NCBI RefSeq assembly: GCF_964355755.1 | Contig: NC_092673.1 | Coordinates: forward strand, 33,861,648 to 33,925,647 | Origin: Antedon mediterranea | Lineage: Eukaryota > Echinodermata > Crinoidea > Comatulida > Antedonidae | Reading direction: 5' to 3' | Length of the DNA: 64,000 bases | Part shown: positions 44,500 through 56,800 of the stretch, piece after piece | Numbering within the stretch: position 1 is the first letter of the stretch | How the letters are laid out: every line of letters starts with the position of its first letter | Notes under the pieces: generated by a model | What the model saw: only the letters and a program-made list of their open reading frames with translations | The model's database searches: none | What the model was told of the DNA's origin: nothing | Translations under genes and position numbers: made by a program

Positions 44500-44745
44500 G
44501 TTAAAGACTGATCTCCCAGAGGGCCCAGTTATGATCAGTGGCTGTGTGTTTACTAGCACACTGGGGTAACCCCCTACTTGTCTCGAAAGATGTAATAGGT
44601 TTACCCTGGACCTACAGTTTACAGTTCCTTATTTGAGAAGACTCGTTTTACCACCAGAACCGAGTGAGCCTCGAACGCTTGCCGATGTTATGGTCACATA
44701 ATTACACTGTCTTAACAGCTCGACCACTCACTCCCTCAATGTTGT
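44500..44745 (-). repeat. tRNA-derived SINE, copy 2
   Basis: The minus strand starts GAGTGAGTGGTCGAGCTGTT (A-box like) and reaches GCGTTCGAGGCTC (B-box like), then a tRNA-unrelated body containing the CACACTGGGGTAACCCC word. The head equals that at 1663-1727. Not a functional tRNA: the stem pairs do not close. Confidence 0.62.
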
Positions 44746-46635
44746 AGCTATGGTTTGCGCTGTGCCTGCCCGATACATTCAGCCACTCAGCTCATTATAA
44801 GATATATTAACTTCGCTCTTTATTATACACAAGGAAAACACATGTAACTAATACACTAGTAGTAATTTATTTATTAATGTTTACAGTAATACATATGTAC
44901 TGTATACTTATATTAAAGGTAAACTTCAACCGTTCAGCCAAAATGATGAAAATAAAAGTGAAACGGTAAAGATGAAAAGAAAATCTGCAACAGATAAAAA
45001 CTTCTTTTCACTTTTACCATTTTACATTGTGATATACATAACATATTTTGTAAATCTTCCAAATATTTACTTATAAAATGTGACCTTTTGCATAGTAAAA
45101 AAAAACACAATTGCCAAGATAACACAAAATACATACAGGTGTCTAATTACATAATACTTGTTTTTTATAATAAAAATAAATTTGTACTAAATATAGGAAG
45201 CACTGCTTTTTCAGCACAGCCACAGCCATACATTGTCCAAACGCAACTTGCTATATAGTTATAAATGATGGAATATCACTTGTTTAATAAGTGTGATTAG
45301 GGTATACAAATATTTAGAATTTGATAATAATACAACAATGTTTAATATTTGGAACCTAATCATAATTATTTTTTGATTAGAGATCTAATCGTCTATAGTG
45401 CTACTCAATCTTGAGAACACTCAAATTAAAATACTGCACTGCAGTGGAGTAAGTGCCATGCCTAAAACCTAAAAAGATCTTTTTTTACTATATTCGCACT
45501 TGTTCTCTTTCGGAATGAATGACAGTGCCTCTTAATTCTTTATATCATTTTGCGTTATTTAACAAAACAGCCCCATCTCCATTCTCCCTATTATGTGAAA
45601 CTGAACAAGTGTTCCCAAGCTAGTAATGGAAGAAATTCTGGAGTTCATTCATCGCATATTTTCGTTGATTACTTAATTATAAAAATGTTCAAAACATTGC
45701 ATAAAACTGTGTTCAAGCCTTTAGTCAAAATACCAGCACCATTAAATAAATGAGGATGATTGTAAGTACCAAAACGATGCATCCTGTTCAGCCAAAGGTC
45801 ACTACACAGGATTCACAAAGACATTGTTAAAATTCACTGTACTGTAAAAGCACATATCAATGGAACCTGTAACAGGTTCCACACAGGTTCCACATCATTT
45901 GTGATATTTTCAAAAACCATACTGTTATTCTATATACATATAAAATGTTACGGAAGTTTAAAACATTGTATAAATTCTACTTCATCATTTAATTATAAAA
46001 CAGTGATATGAAGCAGGTATTAATAAATTAATAATTAATAAAACAAACGAGATGGGCGCAAACATTTTCTTTTTTTTGTAAAAATAAAGGGAGATTATTT
46101 TTAGATGACCACACACACCCTTTTTTCCACCTCTGACATGTAGTTATTAAAGGTGGATTATAGAAAATATTTCAAAATAGGAAGTACTTAGCATCACATT
46201 GTTTTATAATAGGCAAGTCTAAGCTCCACAGCCTCACACAGCAGTACCTAACCAACCCCCTTTATCGGGGGTTTTGCAAATGCCATCATTTCTCTCATTT
46301 ATAAAACTTAATATAACTATTTCCCATCTGATTAAAACATATCAACCATAAATATTAATTATACATTCTTAATCTTAATATAAAATTTGTTCATTATTAT
46401 AATATTTACAAATATACATATTTATTAACAATAAAAAATAATATGAAAGACAATAAAACATTGTTAAAAATAACTGATTGTCGGTGTTTGGTCATTAAGA
46501 TGTTACAGTTGAGTTGATGTTACAGTTGTTTTAATGTTGCTACAATTTTACTGTTTATTTCTTTGCTGCCATAAGAAGTGTTTCTACTGTTAGCATTGTT
46601 GCTTTCTGTTGATGTTGCTACTTTTGTTGATATTT
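44746..46635. other. Intergenic DNA between convergent genes
   Basis: AT-rich with no recognised gene. Short repeated words only (for example GGTTCCACA near 45880). Confidence 0.45.
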
Positions 46636-46795
46636 AAGCTTGGTTCCCACTAGGACGCAACGCAAGGACGTAGACGCAACGTAAGTGAGTTGACCAATCA
46701 CAAGCGATGAATTATCCGAATTGTCGTTTGTCATTGGTGAACACGCTTGCGTTGCGTTTACGTCCTTGGGTTGCGTCCTAGTGGGAACCAAGCTT
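46636..46795. mobile_element. MITE family B, copy 1 (Harbinger-like, TTA flanked)
   Basis: Left end AGCTTGGTTCCCACTAGGAC and right end the complement (GTCCTAGTGGGAACCAAGCT), 160 bp, with TTA on both sides. Inverted repeats extend about 45 bp. Degenerate copies lie at 48145-48215 and 50845-50985 within the RGL gene. Confidence 0.85.
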
Positions 46796-47883
46796 TAGTA
46801 TTGCTGAAGTCATTGTTAATTAATGCTCACTTCTAACTTTGGTTATGGTTATATTATAGATGCTGTAGTCATTTGTTAACCTTGGTATTTTGTTATTACA
46901 ACAATACCGCTATTGTTCTCCCTGTAATGTTAAGTTGTTACTTATGCAAGGGAGATGTAACTCCTTATGCCACATTTATTGCCGATACAGTTATCATTTT
47001 GGCTTGGCGTTTCATTCTACATCAATTCTCCTAAAGCCAGCATATGTTTGGCTGGCTGACAATCTCTAAATTTAAGGAAAGCTCGTTATTAAAATGCATA
47101 GTAGGAAAGAATTGGGAGCTTTATAAACTATTACTACTACTACTGTCCAACAACTACTACTGCTGTTGTTAATTTATACATAAATGTACATACAAGGACT
47201 GCTGAGGTTGTGTACAGTTTCCAAACATCCATATGCTATTCATACTGTACAGATTTAAGATGGCCGGCTGTATAATATTTATCCCGTTTCAAAAATATCC
47301 AGCACACATCCAATAGTGAGGTAAGCTGCGTATGATAAGCCCAGAAGTAAGCTCTAGTTATTATTTTAGTGATGAATGTTTTACTGAGCCAGACTTGGAT
47401 TTGAACACAAGTCTCTGGGATTGCACCAATCTAAAGTTCCACTACAACTATGTTCATTCCATGATGGATTATCACACTTTTTTATCTATACAAGACTGTT
47501 TTCACATTTTTATCTATACCAGACTGTTACTAATCTGAAACTATGAAATGCCCACATTCCACACATTTCCGTACAAGACTGCGCTGTTACTATTGTGAAA
47601 AGATGGATGGCCACATTCCACATTGTTTTTCTGTACAAGTCTGTTACGCTTGATATGGATCAACACTTCTGCTCAGTCAGCCAACAAAAGAAATTACAAA
47701 TGTCACCCATGAACCTTCTGCCCAACATATTGCTAATAAACAGGACACAAATACAAATGCAATAGTGCCTTGTACTTTGAAAAGTTTCTTCAAGGGCATT
47801 ATTTTTCCAATAGTACCCTGGTAAAGCTGTACTAACATTGTATACTTTCAACAATATAAACTTTGTGGATTGCACCACTGTCC
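46796..47883. other. Presumed 3' UTR/intergenic DNA of RGL
   Basis: 47470-47650 holds an imperfect repeat around TACAAGACTGTT(AC) and CCACATTCCACA. I did not find a convincing minus-strand polyadenylation signal close to the RGL stop. Confidence 0.4.
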
Positions 47884-50800
47884 TCATAACCATGACGACG
47901 AATCAATACTGTTCCTTCTACTACGAGATTTTTTATTTGTTTTTTTTATCCGTAACACAGTTCCTGACGACGACATTGCACTTTGGGTTAACTTCTCGCT
48001 TCCATCTTCAAACTTCCTTTTCAAAATAAACGTTGGCGACTTGACAGACCTGCTCATTGCATAGAAAACATTACCGTTATCAGGTATGACAAGCTCTGGA
48101 AAAAAAAAACATGAACTGTAATGTATCAAAAAACTGCTAGTTTTTAAAACTTGGTTCTCACTAGGACGCAACACGGATGTAAGATAATTGACCAATCAAA
48201 AGCGACCAATTATGCAAAATATTGGAATAACAATTTGCTGGAGGAGAGTTAATGAAACAAGACAGTATAAAGACGACATGATATGCTTATTGCGCGGGGC
48301 TTGAATAAATCATGGTAGACTGTGCATCATTAATCGTAGTCGTCATTCTCATACCGCCATGTTTGTAAACTCATGTTTAATAATAATAATAATTATAAAA
48401 ATGAAGTGTATTTACCCCCAGATGGAAGACATTGTACTAATGAATATGATGACACCTCATCCTCTTCTACTGATAAATTATGCTTGATAAGAGCATTACG
48501 AATCACTACCTGGGTTCGTTCATCTTGCGATACCTAAAATAATACACACATACAGACAGTTATATAGCACTCTGCACACATTGCTACGGGCCACCAGGAA
48601 CCGGAGTACATACTGCTCTCAATCTCTGCTATAAATATAGTAATATTACCGGATATTTGATGACAATATTAATACAGTACTATTAGGCAGCAGCCACAAA
48701 ATGGACACTGGTTATTTTTAGCGATAGAGATTTAAAGAAAACATCTTTATTTAATTAAATCCAATAAGTATAATTATATCCTTCCTCCATTTAATTATCC
48801 ATGAAATTAAGAATTAATTGTATACTAAAAATATCTTTGAATTTACTTACTAATAAACTTTTATAAACATTTCCTTCAATACAATCATCTTTCAAATATT
48901 TGATTCGAATGATACAACACGTAGATGAAGACTGCCACCTAGGGTCCAACGACTGGAAGACGCTTGTGTTCTCCACTGACGGATCTAAGATCGGCAAGGC
49001 TGAGCAAGATTTAGAGTGAGAAAGCTAAAACGAGAAAAAAAAAATCAGAAAGGTGGGAGAAAGATGCAAAAATTAGTCACTATATGCTATTTATATATAA
49101 CTCCCTGATATGCTAGGCGTATGAACTTAGAGATCATGCTTCAACAAATTGAATAAACGTTACTACAAAGTTTACTGACCTCTAATAAACCCATGGGTGT
49201 AACTTAATACTAAGAGATGATAAATAACAGCAGTTATCTACTTTTACAAGTTACAAATAGCCATATCAGATTTCAACTGTATCGGAAGATTTGCCATTTT
49301 AAAAGGTGTCAATATAAGCATATAGGAGGTACTAAATGCACTGATTGATAAGAACAAGTTTTTAAATAAGCTTACAAGTTATAACTTTATTGCTTTCGCA
49401 CAATCAAGCATTACCATAGTGGTATGTCTCTCTTAATAAGAAATAAATAGATAAATCTTACCTTACGATGTTTTGGTAACACCTTGTCTTTCCTATCAGA
49501 CTTAGTACTATCACTCTTTTGTAGCTTGCCTTCTGTTTGTGACCCTGGGATATAGCCTGGAAGAGCGGTTATCTCGGAGCTGGCAATGCTCATTGTGTCG
49601 TCTGATGTACCCGTTCCTTGAGAGCTAAAACTACTATTACTTGTAACACTGCTTCCGCTACTATTACCGTTGCTGTTAAGACCGTCGATATTGCTAAAGA
49701 AACGCCTAAACACAAGAATGTATTTACTATGATTATCAGGTAAATTATTAACAGTAACTTAAAATGATTTGATTAACTTAGTATACATAATAATAATAAT
49801 AATATTTTTGATTTATATAGCGTTAATCCAAAGATCATCGCTTTATGACGCTGTGGACTTAGATATTACACTTTTCAACTACTCAACAATCATTGCTCAT
49901 GGCGCTTTGGACTATTAAATTTCTCAACTCAATGCTTCTCCCCTAAGGGTCACATCATGTCAGTGTTGCCAATTCTAGTGGCTGTGTGAGCTAATACACC
50001 GGGGGTAATAATATAAAATAAGTGTTTATAATATATTGTCTTTCTTGACAGTTTGGGGTCAAAATATCAACATTTATTTTACAAAAGTCTTTTTTGACAT
50101 CCATCAGGTCATTGTCATCTTATGAACCTGATACTTTGGGTTTTTTTAAATTTCTTTGAAATCTGTACAGCATTAGAAATGATCTTACATGAAAGTTCTG
50201 GAAGCCCTCTTGGCTAGCCTCATATCTTTTCTAACACTTGGTGATGAAATCACATCCTCACTAGAGTTCCTTAGTGGTGGTTCTATTTCATTTGAAAGCA
50301 TACAACTGTCAAAAAAAAAATTGTATATTAATAAACATTTATTGACGAACTTTTAAATGGTAACGCCATTGCTGCCTGCATCATATTCCACTGTTTTACA
50401 GAATTTGCCTATGATACTAGAGAAATTATACATACAGTTCTGAGAATCGGGTACTCATTTTCAAAACTTAATTTCAGTAGCAACCACTTAGTGTTTTGTT
50501 TTTCTCATTAAACAATTTAAATATTTTATTTAAAGTTACATTAAATTCCGTACATTAGAAAGATATAAAAGGTCTTACCATTCGTCGTAGTTCCTTCCAC
50601 GTTGTCTTTTGAACCAATCATCAAAGCCCTTGTCTTTCTGCAGGTTGTAGTTCTTAGCTGCAGTCTGCAGAAGTTTGATTTGGGCCAGTACCTCAAATTC
50701 CTAACAAATAAATGTTAACAAAATATGAATATTCTACACTCATCTGTATTACTATTCATACGCCATGTTCCACACACTAACAATGGCTTAAACATCTCAC

Positions 50801-53800
50801 ATTGTATGTTCTAACCTGCCAGTTGGAACACACTGAAATGCATTCATTCCCACTAGGATGCAACGGAAGGACGTAAGCGCAACGCAAGCGAGTTGACCAA
50901 TGACAAACGACAGTTCGACTGTCACCTTCTCTTGTCATTGGTCAAATTACTTGCATTGTGGGAATTTGGGTTGCAATTTAAAAATGTAACAAAATTATTT
51001 TACCTTTCTTTTTTTCTCAAAATTAATGAGTCCACCTTCTACGTAATCTGGAAATGCTGTGTCAATCATAGTAAGATCTGTAAGGAAGTATCCAAGATAT
51101 GGAATAGTACCATACACTGGACCAATCTATAGAAAATTGAAATAAAGTCAGTAAGAACAAAATAACACAAACTATTGCATGACCTCAATGCATCCTTGCT
51201 ATTTGATTGGTTAATTTCATTTCATGTGTCATTCAGTATTAGTTCTATTGTATGGTAAATGTTGTATTCAACCGTTCTATTATTTTAATAATTTGATTAC
51301 ATGGCAGCTTTTAGTATTTTTTTAAAACATTTTGTATAATGTAAAGCTGGTGACAGTTGGGCGTTTGAAAACCAACATGTATTGTGCATTGACCTTTATT
51401 GGTTCCATCTAACTATATAAATTATTAAATTATGAAATTTAAAATTGTCTCTAGCAGGATGTGAACCCACAACCTCAGGAATATAAGGCAAGTATACCAA
51501 CACATGTTACGAATGTAAATAAGGGGCTTACAGGCTCTTCTGTCTGTTTCTTATCTGAAAATCTTCGAATTAAACTTTTCATGGACCTTGTTGAGCCGCT
51601 TGAACTAGGGCTGACTGCCTGTGTACTGGCAAACTTGGCTGTACCTTCCTAAAAAAGTAGAAAAAAAGCTAGCTTTGAATTCATGTTTAGACCTACAAAA
51701 CCATACCTATTATAGGCCTATAAAACAAGGTTTTATACAATACATAATTGTAATATATTTGTATTTCCACTTCAGTTTATTTCAATTCACCTCCAGCGAG
51801 TCAAGATGTTTCATCGGGCCTCGACATTTGACGTTGTCCGAGCTGGCCTTAATACGATAAATTTTTCAATCTTTCAAACGTATATTTACCTTGTTCAACA
51901 ATTCTCTATGTGCCTCATGGTTGTTTTCATCGCAGAATATATCAGATAGATCTTCAAACAGTTGCATATGCAATCTAAACAACATAAAATCATACAAAAA
52001 TGTAATAAAAGTGGGAACCAACCTTGTGAGAATGTTTTACAAATTGGATTCATTGATACATTACTATATTGGAGTTTGCCTCACACGTCTTTAGTTTTAA
52101 TTAATCTCTTTATTGAAATATAACAAAAAAGAATCATACTTGCTGAGATCTGCCCAAGTGTTCTTTAACCGATGAATTGGGTGTGATTGTAATGCACTTA
52201 TTATTGCTTTCAAAGATGAGAAATTCTTCAATGTGCGGCACAGCTAAAAACAAATAGGTAATTATTGAACAAAGTTTAGGTTTACTTACAAACGGTAAAA
52301 GAAAATTCACAGCAAGAAGAAAGCAGTCAAACTACCTATAGTAGAGATTCTTTCTTTGATTTACGTATCATAAACAAGTCATTACCTTAATATCACATTG
52401 TTTCAAGCCCAACTTTCAACACTTTTAAACGAACATATGACTCACATACAAACTATGAGAGGAGAGTAATACTCTTTGCCTCCTTTTTTTACTTAAGGTA
52501 AACATCACTTAAGGTAAACATCAGTTAAGGTAAGAAAAATAAAAGTAGATATAGATAATAAAAGAGTAGCCTGGTCACTTACTTGAGCAATATCAATCCA
52601 CTTGGCAATAATCTTGGCAGAGGCTGCTTCCTTTAACATCTTCTTGTCTAAGATGGTTGTCATCACTTTGTATAGAACAGCATTAAACTGGTCCACTGTT
52701 GCCTTAGCTGTTGGGGCTTGACTACCAGACTTCTTACTGCGTCTCGCCCATACAGATCCTAGACAGTGCTGAGGTATCACCCGACGATAGAGCTCCTGCA
52801 AAATTTGTAAAAAGCAAAATTCAATACTTTGATTTGTAGTGTTCAATGCACACATTGTTGTAAAATCTGGCTGTAGCTTGGTGGTTAACATGCTTGCCTT
52901 CCAATGTCAAGAACAACAAAATTATGTGTCGTGTGATATTAGTTTGTTGTCTATTTTCAATTTCATAAATTTAGTTTCAATTTGAATTGATGTGCTTGAG
53001 ATAACAGATCAACATATTATTAATTCTTTAAGCTCATTTAAGGTGTGAAATAAAATATCTGTAAATGTGCTTCACATGGAATCGTAAGGTTATCTGTTTT
53101 TTAGTTGTATAGAGTTTGTCAAAATACATCACGAGTGTTGAATTGATTGTTTGTTGTTGTTGTTGTACTACACATTTATTAAAAAGGGAAAGTTAGTATC
53201 GATGAAGTAAAAACAATGTAGCAAAAGTGCTTGAATATTATTTTAATCGGTTCCTGGAGAAGAACGAGGTCAGAGGAAAAATAAAGTGGATCTTATGATA
53301 TAATTTTGAATGATACTTCCTGTCCAATATGCCAAATATAAACTGGATTTGTTATTGAAAACACAATATGCAATGTAAAAATCATGTAGTACAGCATCTG
53401 TACAATTATAGTCCTAACATATACTGTATGCATTCAAGTATCTATTATGAAAATGCACATCTATTTTCTATAATGTTCTAAATATGAACCTTGTTTACAA
53501 AGTACTTATGACCTCCGCCAAGGAGGTTATGTTTTCATGCGTGTGTGTTTGTTTCTTTCAATATTTGTTAGTTAGTGGGATTACTCAAAAAGTTATTGCC
53601 CGATTTTAAAGGATGGTTTCGTAGCTGTATGGGAACACGTCATTATATTATAATATGCCTAGGTGGAGGTTTGTGCTCTATAAATGCTCTTCTACTTTAT
53701 TTATGTAACAAAATAACATGCTTTATAGTACTTAAATAGGAATAAGCAACATGCTTTATATTACTTAAATAGGAATAAGCAACATGCTTTATAGTACTTA

Positions 53801-56800
53801 AATAGGAATAAGCAACATATTTTGTAGCACTTACTGTATTACAAACAAACAATATGTTTTATAATATTTATTACGAATAAGAAACATGTTTTATAATATT
53901 TATTACGAATAAGCAACATGTTTTATAGTACTTAAATACAAATAAGCAACATGTTTTATAGTATTTATATACAAATAAGCAACATGTTTTATAGTACTTA
54001 AATAGGAATAAGCAACATATTTTGTAGCACTTACTGTATTACAAACAAACAATATGTTTTATAATATTTATTACGAATAAGAAACATGTTTTATAATATT
54101 TATTACGAATAAGCAACATGTTTTATAGTACTTAAATACAAATAAGCAACATGTTTTATAGTATTTATATACAAATAAGCAACATGTTTTTAATACCGAT
54201 TATGAATATTTTATTAGTATTTTGTGGTTTCTAATACGAATAACCAACTTTTTTATATAACATACCTTATGTAAATTCTTTAAACTAATAACTTTATTTT
54301 TTAAAATACTTACTGCATCCATGAAAGTGAGTTGTTCGGCAAATATGCGGCTGTCTATCTCAAGAAAACTGTTGTAACTTTTGTTACGATCATGTATCAA
54401 GATATCAACCTCATCACAAAATGAAAAGTTGAACTTTCCACTTCCAACCAACTCATCTAAAAATGAATTTAAATAAAAATTAATGAGTTAAACAAATTGA
54501 TTTGTTAAACCAATATATTATTTATTGCACTATGATAACAATCTCAACTTAAATCAATCTCAATAAAACTCATGTTATGAAATAAATCAAGATACATAGT
54601 TGATCGAAAAAAGGACTGAACACTATGCTTAAACAAAGATAAGAAAACTATTTTTTGATGAATTATTAATTTAAATTCAATAAATATAAACTTTAGAAAT
54701 ACTGTATGTAGTTAGCAAAATATTGAAAAAGGTAGCATTCCTATTACAGTATGTTGGTATGAAATCATTTCACTTTCAGAATACTATATCAAAGAAAATT
54801 TGTTTTACAATTCTATGATCAGCAACATCTCTGCCTACACTACCAAACTAGTTTGACAAAAAGTGCGATGTGCTCAAATATAGTAGTGATATGCCCAAAT
54901 ATGGTAGTGATATGACATCATCATGTCCATATATGGGCACATCACATTTTTTTTATCACATAATGTTTGATAGTTCAGACAGAGCTTTAGTCAGCAAATT
55001 GTCTACATTTTGATCCAATTATGGAAAGAAAAGTGGTAATTCTATCAGCTAGTTCAGCTGGAGTTCATGTCCATCAGCCTTAAGAATAATAATTTACAGA
55101 GATGTGGAGATGTAGCCTGGTGGTTTTGTTTCTTATTTACTGATAATAATAATAATGTCATTCCTATTGCCTCTAAGCGCTTCACATTATTACCACGGTT
55201 GTGTATAGTTTTGGATAAAACATATATGGAAACATACTCCCATAAGGCAGCCTTAGCGCAGTTGTGTGCTTGACCTTATCAGGTACCCATTTGTACACCT
55301 GGATGGAGAGAGGCAAACGTAAGTAAAGTATCTTGCCCAAGGATACAAGCAATGCGATGACAAGTGTTAGATTTGAACTCCCGATCGCATGATCAGTAGT
55401 CCAACATCAAACACACTGTGCCACAAACCTTGATCAATGTTTTTTGGGTTCAAATCCTGGCAGATGTCAGGACTCAATTCCACTACCATATATAATATTT
55501 ATTCAAGACTATACTTGTTTAGAGGATCTTGTCTTTTATTTGCCCAGTGAGATAGATTACCATCTTTCTGATATTAGGAGACCTTTCTTACCGTCACTAT
55601 TACTCTCATCAACTCTGAAACCTTCTAGTTTGAGATGTGCTCGTTGATACAGCTCTTTATCGTTGACCTCTTGGCTGAATGCCATTAATCTCTGTAAACA
55701 GGAGTGATTGGGGGGCTCACGAAAATCATCCATGTTCTCATCCATCCACACCATTAACACTGATCGAATATTCCTGGAAAAGAAAAAAGCAGTTTTCATT
55801 AGAACATAAAGATATGTTATTATATTAAAATATCTACATTTTTATATGAACAATGAATTTCCGAAAGGACCAATAAAGATAACGTGACTTGAACTTGATT
55901 TGACTTGGCTTCTGTGGATAAACACACTACATTCTCATACCTACCATAAAGTGTTTATAGACTACTGTATGTGTTTTGACACATACATTGGGTTAAGTTT
56001 GGGAAGTAGTAGGCCATTTAACATTAAATGACTCCAAATTTATGGGTAGATTATATTCAAAGGTGAGATTATTTCAGGGGTGGGGTTATATGCATAGGGT
56101 CGGCTTATACACCAAGGTGAGTTAAACCAGGGAGGGGTAGGCTTATAAACAAAGGTGTGCTACAGTATACCCAAATTCATTGAGTAATATCAATTTAGTT
56201 GGAGGAGAGAAACTATGTGAAAAATCATAAAAACTGAAATTTGAACTCAAACTTTTCCGCTTGTTATTGATTTGCAGATAATCTACTGTTAGATAAAATT
56301 TGATAGCGAATATTTTCCCATTCAACTGCACTAGTTCTTGATTGTATGTACACGCAATTGATATTCAATTGATATACTCTCCTTTTAGCATGAATTTACA
56401 AGGTGAATAAATGTATGATATTTCTAATTACAAATTCAAAATGACATGATATAAAAATCCATCTAATCAAGGTCAAAGGTGAACAAGGAAATGATAAATG
56501 ATATAAATACTAAAGATTAACTACTGACCTCCCGATTTATTGATATGATAATAAAAAGAAACAAGGCCTCATATTAATTTATCTATCTTGGATTTTGCTT
56601 AATTGCTCGCTTAGTTTAACAATAATGAAAATGAAATTATGTTTAGGAAAAGCAGTAGAAAGTAAATTAAAGACATTAATTATAAATAGATAAGTCAGGA
56701 CATATGAACTCACTAAATGTATGCAGTGGAAATATGTTCTTTTAGTGTGTGTAGCATTTTTTTTGGAACTGAAGGATGAACAAAATTGATAATGTATTTA

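Noticed and set aside
44690-44740. Possible Ser/Leu tRNA gene on the minus strand
   Set aside because: A and B boxes are recognisable but the acceptor and anticodon stems do not pair; a second partial copy shows it is a SINE head.
49462-49466. Alternative donor for the RGL exon at 49467-49705 (AAG then GTAAGA)
   Set aside because: Phase would not match the next exon: only the donor five bases earlier (CATC then GTAAGG) joins 48851-48999 in frame.
53515-53533. CCTCCGCCAAGGAGG palindrome as a regulatory operator
   Set aside because: It is the terminal hairpin of a dispersed repeat, not a site tied to a promoter.
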